Part shown: piece by piece, positions 33,627-46,042 of the stretch | Layout of the letters: each line of letters starts with the position of its first letter | Position numbering within the stretch: position 1 is the first letter of the stretch | NCBI GenBank assembly: GCA_002633005.1 | Contig: NMRA01000020.1 | Coordinates: 1,159,083-1,210,626 of the forward strand | DNA length: 51,544 nt | Origin: Phoronis australis | Taxonomy: Eukaryota; Phoronida; Phoronidae | Direction of reading: 5' to 3' | The notes under the pieces: model-generated | Seen by the model: the letters and a program-made list of their open reading frames with translations, nothing else | What the model was told of the DNA's origin: nothing | Database searches by the model: none | Position numbers and translations under genes: made by a program

Positions 33627-34170
33627 ATGTCAGAGATTGACAGCGGGTTTGTTTAAAAGTTAGCTATGCTTGAGGTTGTGCGTAGATGGAGAGTGAATAA
33701 TTAATTCCAGTAATTAATTTATTTTATGATAACCACTAATTAGCGAAACCTGTTGTTAATTAAGTAAACAACTACAAAGAAGAGTAACTACGCTAGCGCC
33801 CTCTTTAAAGATTACTTCAGTCAATCAACCAAAATAATCAAATGTCTTATCTGCTATTCAAGCTAGGACTCTCCACTTGTTGGATGACTGTCCTGTTGGT
33901 GAATCTTCAAACTACACACACTGTGTTGTGACAGTGTACTTGCTGGTCACCGTCTCTGGGGATGTAACACTTGCAGGCAATTTCTCCTACCCACAATTCT
34001 TCTTGCTGGTCACAGTTTCAACACTTCATGCAGTATCTTACCACCCACGATGCAAGTGACAAGCTCCTAGTTAACTTCCTGTTCCTTAATGCTTGGCCTT
34101 GCTAAGCTCCTTTCTAGAATCTTCCACGAGATGGCTCTGTCGTACAATTTCCTCTGTACACTGTAGTAAG
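33627..34170 (-). mobile_element. Putative 5' LTR of the Gmr1-like element
   Basis: The inner edge is set by the primer-binding-site-like sequence; the outer edge is a guess at TGTACAGAGG (about 34160-34170), because no second LTR is available for comparison. It contains a perfect three-unit heat-shock element (34112-34124) and a two-unit one at 33901-33908. Confidence 0.4.
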
Positions 34171-34479
34171 TCTTTTTGCTTCAACTACTATAGCGCATCT
34201 GAATGTCTTTTTGATTTTAACCCATGGATATTATAATATTCAATTTATTCGGCGATTGGCTAACAAAAACCACGTGATCGTATCCAATTATATCATTGCC
34301 CGTTGCAGTTTGTTCTCAGAAATTTCTAAAAATCTCTACAGTGCTTTGACCCCAGAACGCAAAGTTGTAAACACCATCTAAAATAGATTTTGCCGTTAAA
34401 ATACATGTCAACAAGTCTGACCGCATGATTTAAAAGTACATAATGCACAAATTTTGGGAAACTTGAAATGGATCTGTTC

Positions 34480-34483
<4 letters not shown>

Positions 34484-34571
<88 letters not shown>
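34484..34571. repeat. (AT)n microsatellite
   Basis: Nearly pure AT dinucleotides interrupted once by TG. The Tyr/Ile-rich start of the open frame across it is an artefact. Confidence 0.98.
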
Positions 34572-34572
<1 letters not shown>

Positions 34573-34897
34573 TGACAGACATCTTGTGATGAAAAGGCTA
34601 AACATCATTAAGCTTGGAAAAAAGTGGCAGTTTATTCCATCAACGTGTGATACAGCAAGAGGTGACCTTCCTCAACATGAAAGCTGGTTGCACGATTTCA
34701 TAAAAAACAGGACAACAGAGAAAATCGATTCCAACATTGGTCCCTCTCTCCGTGATCGACCCCTTAAGAATTTGTCTATAAAAACACGAAAAGGGAGGCC
34801 ACGTGAATGTTTCCTTATTGGCCCCCTTCGAGGGCTGAGTCCTGAATATGAAATGATCTATATTTGTAAAAAAAAACAGGAAATGTGCTGCAATTGA
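34573..34897 (+). CDS. Unrecognised open frame, possible exon or relic
   Basis: After the AT repeat an open frame of about 107 codons has ordinary protein-like composition (for example KKWQFIPSTCDTARGD and GRPRECFLIGPLRG), ending CKKKQEMCCN. No start codon context, splice sites or family are evident. It could be a decayed transposon frame or chance. Confidence 0.2.
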
Positions 34898-34899
34898 TA

Positions 34900-36745
34900 T
34901 TATCTGTTAGGTCATCAATTTTTAATTGATTTGCATGTTGTCATACCTAACAAAAGACTGTGCTTGGCAGTTAACAAAGGAGCTACATGCTACCACACGC
35001 TCACAACCGCTCAATCTCTGGGAAAGACACTGAACGGGAGAACGCCATAATGAAGTTTAAAAACCTGTCATTCATTTGTATGATGACCCCAATGAGGTCA
35101 TTTTCCACAAAAGCGACCCGGGTCATATTTCAATATTACAAAGTTACCCGGGTTCAATTTTCCAAATTGAAAAGGCGGATTGGGACACCACGAATGTACC
35201 TACCACCTGAGTGTGTGGCACGTCTCCTGGATATACTGTATTTGCATCGAGCGACACGAATTAAATGACCAATTTGCTCGATCTTACTGGTTTCTCTCGC
35301 AGTGGAGTCGACAAGTGTGCAGCTGCTCAGGCCACTCGAGAATCTGCCACTGGTTGCAATCTTCTATTAGTTTGATATTTTCCCTATCGACTGATTGACT
35401 CTTACAACGCATGTAAGTGCTGCATCACATGTTTTTTATGTTTCTGAAAAAATCACTCTCCCCCTCTTTATGTGTTAGATGTCGCGCTTTGAAATGGGCA
35501 ATTTGCCCAGTTTGTTTACACGGCGATAAACCGTGTCACGTGACTAAAAACACTCTCCAATATGGCGTCAAGTTGTCAGGTGCTGTTATGCGTGCGCCTG
35601 ATCTATAGCATGCGCGCATCCAGCTTTGAAAGTGGGGGGCTCGAATTTCCGTGGACCTTTTGCTGACAAAAAAATCGCGAGGACTAAAAAAAACGGGTAC
35701 CACCCTTCAGGGCTGTGAACTGTGCGTCTGCATATTTTTAGTGAACTTTTGTCTCGTTTTCCAGGACTTTTTGTTTCTCTCGTTCGAGCCCCCCGAGCCC
35801 CCCCCCCCAAGCTGTGTGCGCGCATGCATAGTATTATATAACAGGCTACCTGGAATATAGGTCCACTGCCTAACAGTAGAGCATGGCTTTGTAGTCGAAT
35901 ATCTATGGTCCGGGTGATTTGCATTCTGGCGTGAGCAAAAGCATTGATTCATTATGTTTTTATAGAATTATCTTATCAATATTTCCATGGGGTGCTAGGC
36001 CAAATTGCACACAAAACTAGCTAATACATGGTTATGACTGATTGGCAAAAACAAAAAAACGATATGCTGTCATAAATCTGAAATAACAGTAAAGTTTTGC
36101 ACTCAAAGATCCGATGCATTATATGCTGGCACATTTGCATGTATGTTTACGTGTTCTAAAAAACGCGTTGTGCTCAGCCTATGAGGCGATGGCTTCATAT
36201 ATTTCGGGTACGGTTAATTAACTTCGCAAGAACTAGAACTGGGTCGAGTGAGTAACGTTAGTGCAGTGCGTGAACTTGGAATTGAATATTCATTTGCACA
36301 ATCAGGTGAACATTTTTGCTCAGCGTAAAAAATGCATGTTTCTAATTATTGACCTCATCATCACCCATTTGCTCCTTTATCGTAACTTGTGTCAAAGGAT
36401 CGGATTAATATAAATAAATTGATTATTGTTTGGTGAATAAGATCTAGTTTACTACAGAGTTCATCAAAAAAATGTGTGGACGCACCGGATGGGTCGCTGA
36501 CTCAGCTGACAGCCTAAACAATTACTATAAACACAGATCATTTGCTAAAAACAAAGAAATAATATCAATAATGCTATCAAACTAACATACTAAGCAATAT
36601 ATATATCGTGAATATTACGGATTTCATGACAATAATTAAAGGATCTCATAATATCGAGCATCCAAAAGAAAATATCAAGCGGACTATAGTTGTCTATTAT
36701 ATAATTAGTGTTGATGACCTTTTGGCTGTTGGATCAGTCATGACT
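34900..36745. other. No gene recognised; older partial copy of the block flank
   Basis: Includes a C9 run near 35800. A segment at about 36268-36448 resembles 37395-37600 and 14810-14996 of the blocks (GTGAACTTGGAAT, TTGGTGAATAAGATC). No coding domain recognised. Confidence 0.45.
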
Positions 36746-38818
36746 GGAGGTCGGCAAGTTGCAAAGTCCAGTCACCTGGGCAGATTGTCTGAAGGGTCGA
36801 TCGGCAGTAAATATTTTAATGTGCGTCTATTGAAGCTTGGGCTATAAGGGTTTGCGGTGCGATGTTGAAGTAAGTATACTGTGTCGTAACAACATACTAT
36901 AACTGTGCTCATGGACCATCTCAGCTACGGTATACTGAGGTCGCACAGCCGCTTTGTTGGTTCACGAGAGACGCGGGCGGCAGTGCTGTTTACCGTTGTC
37001 AACAACAAAAAAAATTTATTGAGATCGCTTATGATTTTTAGAAGGACCCTTGATCAAATTACCGAGGTGATTTTCAGTGCGTCCGTCGTGAGACCAAATC
37101 AATCATAACTATAGCCTGTTGAGCCTGTGAGAAACGGCGTAAAGCCATTTAGGCCTATAATTCTTGCCTAGCCCAGAGATGACTTGTGAGCAGAATAAGG
37201 AACAAGATAACACCTATATTTTAAAAATAAGTGGACTGGCATCAAAACCTGTTGTTAACAGTAAATGCGTTGATGATTACTAAAACTCCCGTTATGGCTG
37301 TCCATCGGAAAGGAACTTGACCTATTTTAATGCCTTGATCGTAAGCCTTTACATCTTTTGGCTGTTGTCGGGAATGAAAATCATCCATCTGCTGTGCGTA
37401 AACTTGGAATCCTGCTTAATCTCAAAAATATTTGTTTGGGCAAGCATGTCAAATTTTTTGTTCGGTGTAAAAAAAATTTGTAATTATTGGCCTCATGATT
37501 ACCCCCTTTCCGCTTTATCGTATCTGGTGACAAGGAATGGGAGGAATATTTGAGTCAACGTTAAATCAATTGTTGTTTGGTGAATATAAGATCGCCAATA
37601 GTTGAAAAAAGATTGGTTAAAATTTATGTAATTTTATTATTAGTGCAATGCAAATTTTATCAACGTGGACGTAATTATTTGTTTGAACTTGTCCAGTTTC
37701 CTAGTGTATTCCAAGTTCACGCATACGCGATCTTGACTGGGATTAAAATTCCAAGTTCACGCATAGCAAGTCTATGGGAAATGGCCGAGGATTCGGTACC
37801 AGTTCATTTGTGTGACCAGTTAAATCTAAATCCACATCTCGTGCTTAAGGAGAAATGTTCGATTCTTTAACATCACGTTCAAACCAGGTGGTGAGAACTT
37901 TTTCACTGTTACAAGAAACCGTGTCATTGTCGCAAAAGCTCAACCCACCTAAGTGCAGCTATTATTAATTACTTTGTATTCGCTAAGACCTTGCTCATAG
38001 GCTTCAGTGTTGAATTGTGTTCTTGAATTTTGCCGGAAAATAGTTACCATCTGAAGTTCATTGAAAACGATACCAAACCTGGCCGCTTTCGGGCTATTAC
38101 TGAACTAGGACTTTCTCGGCATCCTGATCCAGCACGCTAACAAATAATATCGTCTCTACCACTCTCTTCAACTGTCACCACATCTAGAAGGAAAGAACAC
38201 CCGCCAAGAACCACAATATCTATCCTGTGACTCATAGAGTTTGTGCTGTTAGTTGAATCCTGCCTCCCGTTTAGTAACACTAGGTCCTCGCTAAAAAGCA
38301 AGACTTTGCGAGATAACGTGAGATATTGCCATGCTTTTTAAACAAGAACACGTGACTTTGACTAGGTTTTAGCTAGGTCCTAGCGTAAGTCCTAGCGTCT
38401 ACTGAACGCACGCTTGCTTTTATCACTCAATGGAGACACCATTGGTGCATTTGCGGGGGACACTTAGAACGAGGATTGATTGCAGTCATGAAAACACGGT
38501 TTATTATCCCTTTAAATCGTTCAATGCTTGTCACGGTGATAGTCTTGTAACGTCGCCGTATTTTGAGAGCCAGTTTAATGCCCGTTGTTCATTGGAGAAA
38601 ACTGGTTCTCAATATTGTCACTATATACTTTCACAGGTGCATCATCAGGTTGTAGTCGGATTGGTTAGCACTCACGATGCACCAAAGCGGATGCATAATA
38701 CATCAGCCGACTACTTTCTGAAAATTGTTTTGGCAACGCATAGTTTGCTATGATATAGTAAGAAATTATTTTTCTACCAACCCAATGCTAACTCTGTACA
38801 TGTTTTGAGATCATCTAT

Positions 38819-39413
38819 TAGTCCAGTCATTCTACGGATAACCCGGAAAAAATTGCAACAGAAGGTTTTATTGCATAAATCGTATCCTTTCATACCCCTT
38901 AGTGGGAAAAAAAAAGTCTACCGGAATTGGAGTGGCGGAAGTTGGTTTTTCAAGATGGCGGACAAAATGGCCGCCAGATTTTCTGATGCGCACTACAACT
39001 CAAGAGTGGAATGTGCTAGAGTAAAAATTCAAAAAGATTTACCTATGTTTTGTGGGTCAAAAAATCCATTGGAAATGGTTTTACATGGCTGTGGTGACAC
39101 CGTCCGCCATTTTCCAAGATGNGGCATCTTTTGATTGGTATGCCTGTTATGAAAAGTATATAATCATTGACAAACTTTATTGTTTTATTTTTAGCTGTTA
39201 CATAAGAGTAATATGCCAGAAAACAGTAATCACCGGTTTTGTCGGCCATTTTGTCGGCCATCTTGAAAAACCGAATTCCGCCACTCCGATTTCGGTAGAT
39301 TTTTTTTCTGACACCAAGGGATGTTTGAAGATGCCATTCATGCAAAAAAACCTTCTGTTGCAATTTTTTCTAGGTTGGGCCCTCTGGAGCCCTAGAATGA
39401 CTGGACTATATAG
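38819..39413. mobile_element. Hairpin DNA transposon/MITE upstream of gene B
   Basis: Long terminal inverted repeats: the left starts GTCCAGTCATTCTA and the right ends AGAATGACTGGAC. The arms run about 150-200 bp, including TTTTTCAAGATGGCGGACAA and its complement. TA flanks both ends, as in Tc1/mariner-type insertions. Block A has the uninterrupted site (GTTTTGAGATAAACAATACTGCACAACCATTGC, near 16943), so this inserted after the duplication. No transposase frame. An N lies at 39122 inside the element. It ends about 90 bp upstream of the gene B ATG. Confidence 0.8.
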
Positions 39414-39500
39414 TGTACAACCATTGCGAGACTAATAATATTTGATCAATTTTAGGTTCTTTAACTTCCAACCGACGTCTTGCCCACTGTTTTGACGAGA

Positions 39501-40620
39501 ATGGCGCCGAAAGATGATGACGAAGCTCAACCGTTGTTGTTGTCAGTGGTCATGCAGAAGCCCAAGCGATCTATAGTTTTGGAACCTGTCGTCTTCATGT
39601 ACGCATTGGGATTGTTTGGTATGATACCAGTCGGTGGGCAGTATGTTTTCGTGCAGATAGGCAAGAAATACAATTATACACAGGCGGGAATTGGTAACGC
39701 CGACAATGGAAGTTTGTGTAGCGTGAATAAGTCAGATCCAACTTACGTGCTGCAGCAACAAATTGAAAGCGAAGCTGCTACACTTTCGCTGTACGCGTTA
39801 ATGGTGTCCTCCTTGCCGGCCATTATTTCGGCTACATACATTGGCGGCTATATCGACAAACGCGGTAGACGACCTGGAATTATCTTGCCTGCGTTTGGTG
39901 CCTTCGTCAATATTTTTGTCTATATTCCAGTTATTTATTTCGAAATGAGTATCTATTTTCTCTTGATTGGGTATTTTGTCAATGGTCTGAGCGGTTATTA
40001 CACAGTGTTCCTTTCTTCCGTATTTGCTTATATGGCCGACTGTTCGACCCCCGAAACGAGAGCACGGAGAATTGTGCTAGTTGAATTGTTACATACAGTT
40101 GGTTCTTTTATCTCCAATTTCGGCCTCGGCTACATGATAACCGGTGTCGGTTTTCTGTGGTCAGCCATATTGCTGTCAGGGATTCTTGCATTATCATTCA
40201 CGTATGCGTTGTTCTTTGTCCCTGAAACGATTGTCCAGCAACCAAATTCACCCATTGATATCGTCAGTGTACTACGAAATGGTCTCAAGGTGCTCCAAGA
40301 CGACAAGTCTACTCACCGCCCTGTCAAACTTCTACTGTTGTTGCTAGCACTTTGTTTCTTTTTTCTTGTAGTGGTGTCAAGTGCGACCATTGTGGGTTAT
40401 TTTTTGATAGACTCGCCTTTGTGCTTTTCGTCGTCTGAAATTGGTATTTATTCTGCAATTACTAGTTTAATTGTATCCATTGGAGTTGGTTCTGGCCTTG
40501 TTTTATTCTTCAAAGTGATGAAGTTAAATCACTTGACAGTTGTTCAGATAGCCTGCGTGTCATTTGTGGCACACTACATCATACTTGGCTTATCAAAGAA
40601 CCGATTTCTTACTTATCTAG
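39501..40620 (+). CDS. Gene B exon 1 (residues 1-373)
   Basis: The ATG at 39501 (AGAATGG) has a good context. The exon ends CTTATCTAG with donor GTAAGT, phase 1. The frame reads on to 40646 inside the intron. Confidence 0.9.
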
Positions 40621-43600
40621 GTAAGTGCGTAATTTTTCTTTGTTAGAAAGAGTGACGTGGAGAATTTTGGTGTCACGTGGTGGCATCGTGAAGCGCAGAA
40701 ATTGTTGCCAAGCACCCTTTCGACTTGGTTGGACTGACTATACCGACATGGTATAGTTTCATGTCGTCCCTATTCTGAATTCTGTCCGTCGTCTTTTGCC
40801 ATAACACGGAAGTGAGGCTTATATTCGTTTTTAGTGCCTTACAGTATAATGGACACCTAGCCCCAATATCAAGAACCAAATTAATGCTAAGTGCTGACAC
40901 TGGAGGCTGCTTTTTGAAGAGTACCGGTATTTTGTCTTTTAACTAACCTGGCGAAAAATCGCAGTGTAGCGATGGCTTTGTCTGTTTGACGTTAACTGGC
41001 TTAAGTCGGAATGTGTACAGCGCCACGTCAAAAGACAGAAATGTTTATCCTGCCCGGGTGCAGGCTAAAAAGCAAAACCAAAAAAATCTACTCTTGGCGA
41101 TTTGTTGTCAGAAATCTGACATTTAGCTAAAATCAAAACAAGGCCTTGGTTTCGGCATGAAGTTTTGTATCTTTTTATGAATACTGAACTTCGACACGAA
41201 GTCTCAGAATGTAGACATTTGTCGTTCAATATGGCCGGGTGGTTTTAAGCGTTTTGGATACCTGGCATCTAATATTGAGTTAACGCAAGAGCCACGTTTG
41301 ATTTATACTCTACACTTCATAGTATCTATTGTACAAAGTCGATTCCATATGGATGGTTAGTTAAACCCGGTTTCAATCGGATCTAGACCAGGTTTAAAGA
41401 CAGTATGAATCTCAAAAAGGTGGTTTAACGTTTAGACCATTGCTCTAGTAAAACCTGGAAAATTCCAGCTTAAATCTGGTATAATCAGGTTTTCATTTCT
41501 CCATTCAGGTTTATAAAATCTCACATCAGGTTTAACTTTAAGACTGGTGAGGCTCAGTTTTAACAATATTCATAAGGCAGGTTTCCGGACATATGCATTT
41601 TTTCAGTCGTACAGCTGAAAGATGTTCAATAACCCTAAAAAGTAAGATTATGTGAGATAGTGTCGTGTATTTTCAACAAAAGTTGTCACCGTGGTGTCAA
41701 ACTGCACCGTGTAATTTTTTACACACAAATTTGCTCCCGATCATCTCTTTCCGTGTGACTTGACCTAAACGCAAAACTGTGGCAAGGCGGAGGAGATATT
41801 CTTTATTGCGCTTTTACAAAAACGCACATAACAGGTGATTATTTTAATTCCTACGAATTGTCAGTCAGCTGTTCCGTGCCTTGGCTTTTAACGTTTGATC
41901 AGTATTTATTTTGTCAGGAAATTGTCGGAATATTAGACACAGTTACCAGTCAAGAGTGCGTTCTAGTCATTTGCTAAAAATCATTGAAGCAAAACTCAAT
42001 GTCACGATAACGCACAGTAGGGGGAACAAGAAGCGCCATAACAACAACAACAACAACAGTTGTCAGTTGCACCGTGTTCGGGACGCACATTACTCGGCAT
42101 TAAAGTGGTTAGAAAACTAAATAGTGATACAATAAAGGTTTTAGTTATCACTCTGAAACCAGGACAGTCCGCAGACTGAGGAGGCTCAAAATCGGCTACA
42201 CTCGCTTAAGACGCCAGTGCGGGAGGGTCGAGTTTGTACAGCCTCAATTACGCAGTTTCCCTATAGGGCGAGGTCTAACTCGGTACCTACCGTCTTCACC
42301 TGCATCTCCATACCTGTCTTCATAATATGTATGTTTTCTTTGGAACTCTACCGCTGTACTGCCCAAACCTCTGCATCATACATGTACATCAGTATCGGTG
42401 TCACCATGCACTATTAAAAATGGTAAGAGCAGTCACAACATCTAAACCGCAAATATATATGTCAAATTGAATAAAGCTGTGAACTATCATTTTTGCCTTC
42501 GTAGCTAGTTCATCAGCATTTTAGCATACACAAGGCGTGATGAAAAAATGCTGCCAAAATACGTCTAAGATGGAAATATGTTTAATGTCCAATCATTTAT
42601 CAAAACTATTTCTCACACCTCTGTATTCCACAACTGTCAAAATGCGATACCACGCTCTTTTTGAGGTACACGAACAACGCTTCAAGTACCTTCTCAGTTA
42701 ATCTGTCAAAATTCATCAGGAAAGCTTTTCTCATAAGAGCTAGTGTCTAAATTCTGATTGTTATATAATTTTGCTTTTTTCATACATCATTGTATCTCTG
42801 AATATACTTGGTGTGTACTATGGGCCGGTGGCCTTTTATTTGAAAGAATAGACATAAAAATATGAACTTACTGTACTCTCAAGTTTTGCTGAACGTCATT
42901 TGTTCAGCAGGTGTCCCTAACATTTTCTCATTACATTTTGTTTTGCAGCTGTTGGTGTCAGCTTATTTCAGTACATGTGTGTTCCAGTCCTGAGGTCCGC
43001 TATGTCAAAGATGGTGCGTCCTACCGAACAAGGTGGGTTTAGTGTTTCGGTGCATTCATCTATTCTCTAAAAACAACAACCAATCTACCGTGTTACCAGA
43101 AGCGGTATCAGCATCAAAATTCAGTCGCAATCCATCTTTGAACGTGAAACTTTCACCAACATTTAATATTTGATTATACAAGAAATACAGTATTCTCACT
43201 TTATGGCTTGTTATTTTGTATCTGTCCGCGGTGGGAGTAAGCGTGATTTGTCTTGCTGTCATAAAGTGAATGTAGGTAAGAAAATATGTGTGTTCAATTG
43301 CAAATACAATCAATAGCGATTTTTGCTTATTACAGCAGCTTCAAGTATGAATTATATGGTTTGCACAAAATAAAAGAGTCCCTATTTCAGTTACTTACTG
43401 GGACCTTCGGACTTCTGATGGCTTGGGGGCACCAAACCCTTAATCCGGCCCTGCGTAATGCAACGAAAGAATAAAATCATAATATCTTTGTCATCACTAT
43501 TATTCGACCAGGGTAAATGTATGCCGCACCGTGAAAACAGTGCGGAAGAATATACTCTTTCACAGTGCTACGAAAGGTTGGTGGCGCTGTGTCAGAGGCT

Positions 43601-45252
43601 ATGCAGAATTAGAATACATAACGCTTTTGAAACATCCGTTTAAATTTGGCTTGTAAACATACTTGCTCACATTCAGGAAAAACGAATACAAGTTACAATG
43701 GTACCATCTGAGTGTTTGAATAAGTTGCATCGAAAAGTTCGCAAATGATGTGTTTTAAGCAATCGGATGTAGCCGGCACCGACTACATCAGGCCGTGCAA
43801 TGCATGTGACAATATAATGTACTACAGTGATAGCCGATCCACCGTCTACACCTTCCGTTTCTTAAGAGTTTGACCGTAATGAACAGAATGTTTGGCCAGG
43901 CGCTTGTACGTTTGTGAAAATTAATGCTCCTAACTAGTGGGCATGCGCGGAAAACTCCAGACGTCTTGCTCCTTACTGGAATTGAATGTGGTCAACATCT
44001 GTGCATTTACAGGTTCGTTGTTCTCCTTGATAGCTACAGTGGAGGGTATTTGCTCATTTGCCGGCAACTTTCTGTGGACTTTTGTCTACGAAAGAACTGT
44101 AACTTTCTTTAACGGTTTCACCTTCTTCTGGATGGCTGCTTTCGGTATAACGACATTCGTTATCGTTACGTGAGTAATAGTTTTCATTCACAGTTGCACG
44201 GAACATGAAAATGTAGTCTGTGGACTAATATGTAATTTGTGTCACGGTTGGCTCTGACAGTAGCTTGACTTTGTCCCTTGTGTCAAGAACTTGATGTTTT
44301 TCAGTCACATGATTATGCTTTGATGTGACTGACTGACGTAACAGACCTGTTGCCAATAATTTTATTCTTTCAAAAAGGCTTGCTTCCCCACCACATTTGG
44401 AAGAACACGAGAATACTTATCACATACAATTTTTAGTTTCGTCTAAAATCTTACTTTTCCATATGCTTGAAGGTCGAATTGCTTCAAAATATATCTCACG
44501 ATAATTGCATGTAGATAAAGACAGACAACGCCTATGTCCACAAAGGAAATGTTCTTTTCATGCAATACCCCCATAGAAGCTGGATTATGACTATCATGGA
44601 AGTTTTCTTAAAGTAGAACTTGCGCGCTAATTCCTTATTTCTGTGATTGCTTGGTCACATTAGATAGAAACACAACATATAGCGACGATGTGAATATGAA
44701 GTACGTTGGAAATTGCCAAATGTTTTCAAGAACGAGTTTTGTGTCGAAAATGATCCGCCGTAAATCACTCAATCGTGTCCGGTAAGTATCGTGATGTGGT
44801 GTTGTTTTTGGTGATATTAACAAATCAAGTGTCTTCTTTGTAAACCTAAAATGACTAGCTCATGCACAAAACCGTCGTCTTGGGACCACAAACTGAAAAA
44901 ATATTTTAAAAATCATTTTAGGTGCAATGCGTTCTAAACATTATCAGTCGCTTTTTGCAACAGGCGTTCTCCATAGTTTAAAAAAGTGCCAGTGGCCGTT
45001 TCCCGGACATGCCTTTGTTTTTAGCACTTATTGTTTGTTCACTTTGAGCACAGTAGTTGGTGATTAGGAGAAGTATTTTCGACCAAATCGAGCATGAAAT
45101 GCCTATAAACATATCGAGCATGAAACGCCTATAAACACGTTTATGTTTAGTTAGTTTGCACGTTGTTGTATTGTAGCATCCACAAGAGCATATTTCTTGA
45201 CAACCAGCAGCACCAGACTGATAGGAAAGAGAACGAGGACAAAATTCAGTAG
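39501..45252 (+). CDS. SLC46/PCFT-like proton-coupled solute transporter, paralogue B
   Basis: The four exons 39501-40620, 42949-43032, 44013-44169 and 45177-45252 give 478 aa, with the same phases (1, 1, 2) as paralogue A and one extra residue near the N-terminus. The MFS motif is GGYIDKRGRR. The three N-glycosylation sequons and both candidate disulfide cysteines are kept. By eye about 50 of 373 exon-1 residues differ from A, concentrated in helices 2, 4, 5 and 8, while the first outer loop (about 48 residues) is identical. Exon 2 has five changes in 28 codons and exon 3 about eight. All splice sites and the stop are intact, so the gene looks functional. Its promoter region differs from A by the hairpin element at 38819-39413, so expression may differ. 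The substrate is unknown. Confidence 0.87.
42949..43032 (+). CDS. Gene B exon 2
   Basis: Acceptor TTTTGTTTTGCAG, donor GTGGGT, 84 bp. Reads LFQYMCVPVLRSAMSKM and PTEQ. Confidence 0.88.
44013..44169 (+). CDS. Gene B exon 3
   Basis: Acceptor GTGCATTTACAG, donor GTGAGT, 157 bp. Encodes helices 11-12, with replacements such as Cys to Trp and Ser to Phe near its end relative to A. Confidence 0.88.
45177..45252 (+). CDS. Gene B exon 4
   Basis: Acceptor TGTTGTATTGTAG, stop TAG 45250-45252. Tail identical to A except Leu for Arg in IHKSIFLDN. Confidence 0.85.
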
Positions 45253-46036
45253 AACAAATCAAGGTAATACGACGGTTCCGGATAGAAATCTCCTTTGCCC
45301 TGGAGGTAGGAAAACGCGTTGTGACATCGTGACATTGGTCCCATTTCAGAAATGTCAGTCAGGCTTATTCTCAAAAATCGTGTCGAAAAATATTGCATCC
45401 ACGGGAACTTCTCAAGTTCATCGACTTTCTGCTGTCGGAATTGCAGCCCACAACACAGCAGTAATACTTCGTTGGCATTGAAAGGTCGAATACACTTCAT
45501 GCAGACGAGAACTTGAAAAAGCAAGGCACCTACAAATAACACGAGAAACTCCAATGGAGCAAAACCGAGGCAAGAAAAGTGCTTGGCGGAAGAATTGTGG
45601 TAAATTGAAGTGTGGCTGTGCAATCTGGGACTTCCCTATCACGAGTCACCACAAAGCTATCACTGTGGTGAAGAGCCACGGGTTGTCCCATTCCTACTGA
45701 CAGTAAAAACTGTCATTGATTTCTGTCAGTACTTGAAGAAAGCGTACATTCCTTTTAACAGCCTGTGATCTCGGTTTATTTTGTACACCGCCGACTTTTG
45801 GCAAGCAATAGACAGATTAAAGAGCGCTTATGTATTTCAGACTGTGATAACTGCAATCAGTGTAACGGGGTTTTCAACTCCACGACAAGGTGGTTAATTG
45901 GTGGAGGAGTTCAACACAACGTTGTAAAAGTCTCTACATGTATATTGCACCATTACTGTATTCTGAGACTTAGTCAAGCGAACCCTTTAGCGGAACATAA
46001 TTCCAAATTCTTTCCGCAAAATTTTGATTCTAGTGA

Positions 46037-46042
46037 AATAAA
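46037..46042 (+). terminator. Candidate polyadenylation signal, gene B
   Basis: AATAAA in GTGAAATAAAGTAATATTTT, conserved with block A (25893-25898). Confidence 0.5.

Larger units (their letters stand above)
31235..34170 (-). mobile_element. 3'-truncated Gmr1-like Ty3/Gypsy retrotransposon
   Basis: Read on the minus strand the order is: possible LTR, primer-binding-site-like sequence, gag (coiled coil, capsid-like region, CCHC knuckle), aspartic protease (DTGS), a short linker, integrase zinc-binding region, then integrase core. The element ends abruptly at TTPYK of the core. Reverse transcriptase and RNase H are absent both between protease and integrase and after it. Integrase placed directly behind protease is the Copia-like order that defines the Gmr1-like group of deuterostome Ty3/Gypsy elements. 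In that group RT follows integrase, so its absence here is explained by 3' truncation. Several frameshifts and stops make the copy inactive. Confidence 0.75.
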
